DNA from: Candidatus Rifleibacteriota bacterium
Lineage (GTDB): Bacteria; Riflebacteria; Ozemobacteria; Ozemobacterales; Ozemobacteraceae
Length of the DNA: 18,971 nucleotides
Assembly: GCA_022704885.1 (NCBI GenBank)
Contig: JAKJFO010000067.1
Coordinates: 1 to 18,971 of the forward strand
Direction of reading: 5' to 3'
This document shows positions 15,645 through 18,971 of the stretch, in pieces. Position numbers and translations under genes: made by a program. The notes under the pieces are model-generated. The model searched no databases. It saw only the letters and a program-made list of their open reading frames with translations, and had not been told where the DNA came from. How positions within the stretch are numbered: the stretch's first letter is position 1; each line of letters starts with the position of its first letter.

Positions 15645-15962
15645 TTACCGCGCTTTCCGACTCAGAATTCCGTCGAGTATTTCGGTTGCCAGGCCCGCGT
15701 CCAGACCCTGCAGCAGAAAAGCTTTCTGCCGGCTGGTCTGTCCCTGCTTCAAACTTACCCGACTCTTCGGCAGTCCGAAGGTTTTGGCAAGAAAGCCGGT
15801 CAGCTCAGCATTGGCTTCGCCGTCAACCGGAGCACCCTTGACCTTTATTCTACAACGTTCCTGATGTAAGTCAACGATTTCTGTTCGCGAAGATCTGACA
15901 ACAGCTAAAACCATAATAACAGACCCTTCCGGGGTCTGTTTTATGCATACCTCTGCCGACAT
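15645..15962 (-). CDS. yggU: YggU / DUF167 family protein
   Basis: A 105-residue protein of the DUF167 (YggU) family, cytoplasmic and of unestablished biochemical function. The signature APVDGEAN (44-51) and KSRVSLKQGQTSRQK (67-81) are clear. The start at 15962 is preferred over the internal ATG at 15914. With the longer version, the segment from G13 to the ...DLH motif matches the E. coli YggU N-terminal strand in length, while the shorter form would lose the first strand. It starts 4 nt after the DivIVA gene stop. The DivIVA-YggU neighbourhood is known from other bacteria and supports both calls. A 9-bp hairpin lies inside its first codons. Confidence 0.88.
   Translation of the reverse strand: MSAEVCIKQTPEGSVIMVLAVVRSSRTEIVDLHQERCRIKVKGAPVDGEANAELTGFLAKTFGLPKSRVSLKQGQTSRQKAFLLQGLDAGLATEILDGILSRKAR
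15918..15940 (-). repeat. Hairpin within the first codons of yggU
   Basis: AACAGACCC (15918-15926) and GGGTCTGTT (15932-15940) pair perfectly over 9 bp around a 5-nt loop. On the minus strand the stem is followed by ATTATGG, not a T-run. It covers codons 8-16 of yggU and is close enough to the start to affect translation or mRNA decay. It may also be chance. Confidence 0.4.
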
Positions 15963-15966
15963 GGCG

Positions 15967-16458
15967 TCAGGCGGCTTTTGCGGTTGGCTCGGCCGTCACT
16001 CTTGCGAATACCGGTGATTCTTCGTTAACCATCGCCAGATAAGATTCCAGAACGGTGCGCAGTTCGACCTTGAGCATGCGCTTCTGCTTTTTGAGTTCGC
16101 GAATATCTTTGCCGATCAGTTCGGCTTCGCTGCGTGCCTCGTCGAGTATTCGCTCAGACTGCAGTTCAGCTTCCTTAACGATCAGCTCGGCTTCCTTTTC
16201 GGCGTTGTCCTTGAGGTCGCCAGATGCTTTCTGTGCCGAAATCAGTGTCTGCTTGAGAGTTTTTTCGAGTTCGAGATAGTCTTCCATCTGACCGGTCAGA
16301 CGCTGCGCCTGATCTTTCAGCGATTTGTTCTCGGCGTAGAGGGCTTCGTATTCGCGCCCGACCTTCTTGAGGAAGCTGTACACTTCGTTTTCGTCGAGGC
16401 CGCCAATGTTTTTTCGTGAGAATTCTCTCTGGTAGATGTCCAGTGGGGTGATGCGCAT
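15967..16458 (-). CDS. divIVA: DivIVA-domain coiled-coil protein
   Basis: A 163-residue DivIVA-family protein. The N-terminal domain is clear: ITPLDIYQREF at 3-13, GGLDENEVYSFLKKVGREYE at 19-38, then a long coiled coil to about 145 and an Ala-rich tail. In B. subtilis, DivIVA F17 and R18 contact the membrane. By alignment these are I18 and G19 here, so membrane targeting may differ or be lost. DivIVA proteins mark poles and division sites or organise envelope growth. An ideal AGGAGG (16465-16470) overlaps the stop of the upstream methyltransferase gene and lies 6 nt before the ATG, so the two are tightly linked. Use of the gene symbol refers to the family, not to proven function. Confidence 0.9.
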   Translation of the reverse strand: MRITPLDIYQREFSRKNIGGLDENEVYSFLKKVGREYEALYAENKSLKDQAQRLTGQMEDYLELEKTLKQTLISAQKASGDLKDNAEKEAELIVKEAELQSERILDEARSEAELIGKDIRELKKQKRMLKVELRTVLESYLAMVNEESPVFARVTAEPTAKAA

Positions 16459-16468
16459 AAGTTGCCTC

Positions 16469-17683
16469 CTATATCTTTTCCATGAGAACTATTCGATTTG
16501 TATTGGTGCCGAGCTTGTTATTCTCGACCCTGAAACAGTTGGCCAGTTTGGTGAACTGCTGGCTCTGCACGTAAATTTCCTTAACTTTGAACTGATGGCG
16601 GTTATACTGATGCGAGCAGGTAAGCTGCACCAGAATTTCATCGAGATTGAGCAGTTCGCCCTGATAGCGGACTTCACCGACTTCCATGGCGACCAGTCCG
16701 CAGGGAACCAGCACTCTGTGAAGCTCTGACAGCGTGTCGGAGATAAATTCCATCCATTTGGTCAGGTCGGGGGTCTGTACGATCTTGCCCTCGACTTCTT
16801 CACGCGGGATGCCACAGAACCAGGTTTCTATCCAGGTGTCCTGAACGTAGTCGACCTGATTCAGAAATGGCGGCGAAGTGACGACGAGGTTCACACTCTC
16901 GCTGGCCCATTCTTTCAGTTCGCGGGAATCGCCGGTAGTCAGCTTCTGGTGCTTCGCCCAGCGCCGCAGTTCGTCGACCTGGCCGCTTTTCAGCGTGGTT
17001 TTGGCTTTTTTCAGTATGCGTGATTTGATATCACGATAGTCAGGCTCGACTCCCCGGGTCTTGTTAATCTTGGCCTGATTCACTTTTGGAATCGAAATCT
17101 GCGGGAAAGAGTAGGCCGAGAAAAAGCCGTTTGAGTGGCCGTGCAGCCGCGACAGGGCAGTCATTTCGATAAAGCGGTCGATGTCGTCGCGATGTTCCGC
17201 CAGATAATTGCGCAGATTGATCAGCTCGCGATAGGTGTCTTCGTGATAGAACATCGACATGTCTTCTTCGCGGCTCATATCTACCGGCGCGTTAAGATCG
17301 ATTTCGTCGAGTCTGTCACTGATTTCTTCGATGGTTACCGGGCAGATCTTCGGTGCTGCCAGTCGCTCAGAAAGAGGGTTAACATCGTTAGAGACGCCCT
17401 TGCGGTTCATCAGGGCCGCCTGCAGAATCGTGGTGCCACGCCCGCCGAACGGATCACCGACACGGTCTCCCGGGTTGGTGAAGCGTGAAATGAAGTATTC
17501 CGGAAGCTCAGGCTTGAATGAGGCCCGATAAGAGTTGGCATAGTGCAGCGAATGCATCTGTCGCTGTTTGGCTGTCCAGAATTCATCGAATTTTCTGGTA
17601 ACCGGGCCGAATGGTGTTATCAGCTGCGACGGTTGCGATGCTGATTCGGTAACGATATTTTTAAGCAGGGCCTGGGCGCTCAT
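16469..17683 (-). CDS. Orphan N4/N6 DNA methyltransferase, beta-type motif order unlikely, motif I before motif IV
   Basis: A 404-residue S-adenosylmethionine-dependent methyltransferase of the N6-adenine/N4-cytosine class. The cofactor loop is DPFGGRGTT (77-85), with the acidic residue of motif II at D100 (NDVNP). The catalytic tetrad is SPPF within VVTSPPFLNQVDY (267-279); S-P-P-F/Y is typical of N4-cytosine and some N6-adenine enzymes. The order is cofactor motif first, catalytic motif second, with about 180 residues between, which could hold target recognition. The usual FxGxGT glycine signature is altered to G-G-R-G-T. No restriction enzyme or specificity subunit is nearby. It begins with GGAGG about 4 nt before the ATG and leads an operon with DivIVA and YggU. 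It could be a regulatory DNA methylase or, less likely, an RNA methylase. Confidence 0.82.
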   Translation of the reverse strand: MSAQALLKNIVTESASQPSQLITPFGPVTRKFDEFWTAKQRQMHSLHYANSYRASFKPELPEYFISRFTNPGDRVGDPFGGRGTTILQAALMNRKGVSNDVNPLSERLAAPKICPVTIEEISDRLDEIDLNAPVDMSREEDMSMFYHEDTYRELINLRNYLAEHRDDIDRFIEMTALSRLHGHSNGFFSAYSFPQISIPKVNQAKINKTRGVEPDYRDIKSRILKKAKTTLKSGQVDELRRWAKHQKLTTGDSRELKEWASESVNLVVTSPPFLNQVDYVQDTWIETWFCGIPREEVEGKIVQTPDLTKWMEFISDTLSELHRVLVPCGLVAMEVGEVRYQGELLNLDEILVQLTCSHQYNRHQFKVKEIYVQSQQFTKLANCFRVENNKLGTNTNRIVLMEKI

Positions 17684-17763
17684 GTTGCCTCCGATTCGTT
17701 TTTCTTTTTACAGGAAAGCTATCGGCGTCGAGCGCTCAAATCTTGACCTGATTTTTAAACAAG

Positions 17764-17792
17764 TTGAAAGCAGCCAGCAAAAACGCTATATA
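17764..17792 (+). promoter_or_regulatory. Promoter of the xdhC-family gene
   Basis: TTGAAA (17764-17769), 17-bp spacer, TATATA (17787-17792; overlapping TATATT ends at 17794). Ribosome binding site AAGGA (17811-17815) lies 10 nt before the ATG at 17826. The spacing and box matches are good for sigma70. Divergent transcription of the methyltransferase operon must also start in this 142-bp gap; a weak TTGCTG-17-TAAAAA candidate lies on the minus strand. Confidence 0.6.
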
Positions 17793-17825
17793 TTGGGAAA
17801 TCACAGCCGTAAGGAATAATCAGTC

Positions 17826-18617
17826 ATGGCAATCGAATTTTTTAATGAGCTTAAACAGGCTTTCAATAGTAATGAACCCTTTGTTTTGTGTACTGTTGTC
17901 GAAACCATTGGCTCAAGTCCAGGTACTGTTGGTCAGAAAATGCTTGTATTCAAAGACGGCGCCACTGTCGGCACCGTTGGCGGCGGCGTCAATGAAGAGC
18001 GCACCCGCAAGGCCGCCCTCGAACTCTTTGCTGCCGGCACCGCCAGAATACTCACCTTCGATCTCGACAATCCGCTTGAGGGCGGTGACCCGGTCTGTGG
18101 CGGCAAATCCCGCATATTTATCGAGCTGCAGGCACATGAACCGCGCATGGTGATCTTTGGGGCCGGCCATATCGGCAAGGTGCTGGCAAAAATGGCTGCT
18201 TTGGCCAGGTTTCGCGTAACCATCGTCGATGAGCGCCCGGAATACGCAGACCCCTCACTTTTTCCAGAGTGCGTTCAGGTAATTTGCCAGCCGTTTGAAA
18301 ACGCGGTTGTCGCAGCAGGCATCGATGCAAAATGTCACGTCGCCGTACTGACGCCTGGCCATCTTAAAGATTTCGAAGTGCTTGAAAGAGTTTTGCCGAC
18401 TCCGGCGTCTTATGTCGGCCTTGTCTGTTCAGCTAAGAAACTTGTCGAAATGAAGGCGGCGCTGATCAGTAAGGGAATCGCGCGAGATCGCGTCGAAGCC
18501 CTTTTTGCGCCGATCGGCATCAATCTCGGCAGCGCAACGCCCGAAGAAATCGCAGTCGAAATCCTCGCCCAGATTGTCGCTTTCCGGAACGGCAGAATTA
18601 TTCGCTTCGAAAAGTAG
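17826..18617 (+). CDS. xdhC: XdhC/CoxI-family molybdoenzyme maturation protein
   Basis: A 263-residue cytoplasmic protein of the XdhC/CoxI family, which delivers or sulfurates molybdenum cofactor for xanthine-dehydrogenase-type enzymes. The N-terminal XdhC_CoxI domain shows ETIGSSPGTVGQKM (26-39), the glycine-rich VGTVGGGVNEE (48-58) and the conserved DPVCGGK (88-94) with Cys91. The C-terminal Rossmann domain opens with VIFGAGHIG (109-117) and has the acidic VDE at 134-136. Length is normal. It stands alone: the stop is followed by 350 bp without genes, and no molybdenum hydroxylase subunit is in the window. Orphan XdhC-like genes also occur near selenium-dependent hydroxylases, so its client may lie elsewhere. 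The family call is secure and the client unknown. Confidence 0.9.
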   Translation: MAIEFFNELKQAFNSNEPFVLCTVVETIGSSPGTVGQKMLVFKDGATVGTVGGGVNEERTRKAALELFAAGTARILTFDLDNPLEGGDPVCGGKSRIFIELQAHEPRMVIFGAGHIGKVLAKMAALARFRVTIVDERPEYADPSLFPECVQVICQPFENAVVAAGIDAKCHVAVLTPGHLKDFEVLERVLPTPASYVGLVCSAKKLVEMKAALISKGIARDRVEALFAPIGINLGSATPEEIAVEILAQIVAFRNGRIIRFEK

Positions 18618-18668
18618 CATTCGTCGTTTTTCTTCAATTTCAGCCAAACCGCGTCATAAATCATTTAG

Positions 18669-18715
18669 AAAAAAATATTTTTTTAGTTGACGTTAAAACC
18701 GGTTTTTGGTAAGAT
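18669..18715 (+). promoter_or_regulatory. Strong promoter with UP element
   Basis: TTGACG (18687-18692), 17-bp spacer, TAAGAT (18710-18715), a near-consensus sigma70 promoter. Directly upstream is a perfect 16-bp A/T palindrome (18669-18684) that contains AAAAATATTTT, an exact fit to the UP-element core AAAWWTWTTTT. UP-element promoters typically drive rRNA and other stable RNAs. Transcription should start near 18722. Confidence 0.72.
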
Positions 18716-18721
18716 GAACTT

Positions 18722-18882
18722 CCTGCCCCGGCAGGACGGGCCAAAAAAGCCCGCAGTTCATTGAGAATAAGATCAGAAGACTTATTATGACGCCAAGCGG
18801 GTCTTGTTATTAAGTTAATGAGATCCTTTGAGCATCGCAGAAAATGTGATGTTTATAAACGTTGAATCTTGAATAGATCAAC
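18722..18882 (+). ncRNA. Candidate structured RNA or rRNA-operon leader
   Basis: Downstream of the UP-element promoter several stems follow one another. CCTGC/GCAGG is at 18722-18735 and CGGGC/GCCCG (loop CAAAAAA) at 18737-18753. AATAAG/CTTATT is at 18766-18786. AGCATCGCA/TGTGATGTT with a GAAAA loop and two G-U pairs is at 18831-18853. GTTGAATCT/AGATCAAC with one bulge is at 18861-18882. AGTTCAT (18755-18761) could also pair with ATGAACT at 18714-18720, but that arm overlaps the -10 box and is mostly not transcribed. I do not recognise the family. It may be an independent small RNA or the leader of an operon starting past the right edge. Confidence 0.4.
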
Positions 18883-18910
18883 TATCCTTTAATGAGAACT
18901 TCTGGTTATG

Positions 18911-18949
18911 TGTCATTGCGAGGAGCCTTCGGGCGACGAAGCAATCTCA
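18911..18949. repeat. Dispersed palindromic repeat (GTCATTGCGAGG...GAAGCAATCTC type)
   Basis: An imperfect palindrome of 39 bp beginning TGTCATTGCGAGGAGC and ending CGACGAAGCAATCTCA. Outer arms ATTGC/GCAAT and inner GCC/GGC around a short loop can pair. From memory, sequences of this exact type occur as short interspersed palindromic repeats in many unrelated bacterial genomes. Only one copy is in this window. Confidence 0.6.
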
Positions 18950-18971
18950 TTGTATCAGATTTCAATAATTT

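Larger units (their letters stand above)
18618..18971. other. Gene-free right end
   Basis: These 354 bases have no credible ORF. They contain a strong UP-element promoter, several hairpins in series and a dispersed palindromic repeat, all listed separately. I found no match to tRNA, tmRNA, RNase P, SRP or 6S RNA by inspection. No start of 16S rRNA is visible. Confidence 0.75.

Noticed and set aside
15645..15914. Shorter yggU starting at the internal ATG 15914
   Set aside because: It would delete the first beta strand. The longer form aligns without gaps to the known family N-terminus.
18714..18761. Three-way-junction RNA closed by ATGAACT/AGTTCAT
   Set aside because: The 5' arm overlaps the -10 box, so it would be mostly absent from the transcript made from the best promoter. 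Only the inner hairpins are retained.

Overview
The window (about 19 kb, roughly 53% GC by eye, dense coding, short gaps) looks like a piece of chromosome from an environmental diderm bacterium of an undersampled phylum. The basis is several secreted or periplasmic proteins, a lipoprotein-like TPR protein, a secreted metalloprotease with a FlgD/Por-like C-terminal Ig domain, and a DivIVA-YggU pair in a non-Firmicutes background. I cannot name the phylum from sequence alone. There are no transposases, phage genes, CRISPR arrays, tRNAs or recognisable rRNAs.

Left part (1-2766, minus strand): a carbohydrate-type ABC importer. A 758-residue protein fuses a periplasmic solute-binding domain to a MalF-type permease. 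It overlaps by 4 nt (ATGA) with a MalG-type permease that runs off the left edge. No ATPase is visible. Then comes a 421-bp divergent gap and a plus-strand pair: a secreted M30-like zinc metalloprotease and a small TPR lipoprotein candidate, closed by an intrinsic terminator.

Middle (6985-14121, plus): a very large exported TPR protein (1926 aa) followed after 18 nt by a cytoplasmic HEAT-repeat protein. A bidirectional terminator separates them from a convergent minus-strand gene for a secreted trinuclear-zinc enzyme of the phospholipase C / P1 nuclease superfamily. All nine expected metal ligands of that enzyme can be assigned.

Right part (15168-17683, minus): a compact four-gene operon in the order orphan beta-class DNA methyltransferase, DivIVA-domain coiled-coil protein, YggU/DUF167 protein, small two-TM coiled-coil protein. 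Divergent from it, an XdhC/CoxI-family gene is read from a good sigma70-type promoter. The last 354 bp are non-coding. They hold an UP-element promoter of the kind seen at stable-RNA genes, a run of hairpins, and one copy of a dispersed palindromic repeat. This is the most likely place for an undescribed RNA or an rRNA-operon leader.

The most notable items are the tethered binding-protein/permease fusion, the orphan methyltransferase inside a DivIVA-YggU operon, the giant TPR plus HEAT pair, and the promoter with structured RNA at the right end.
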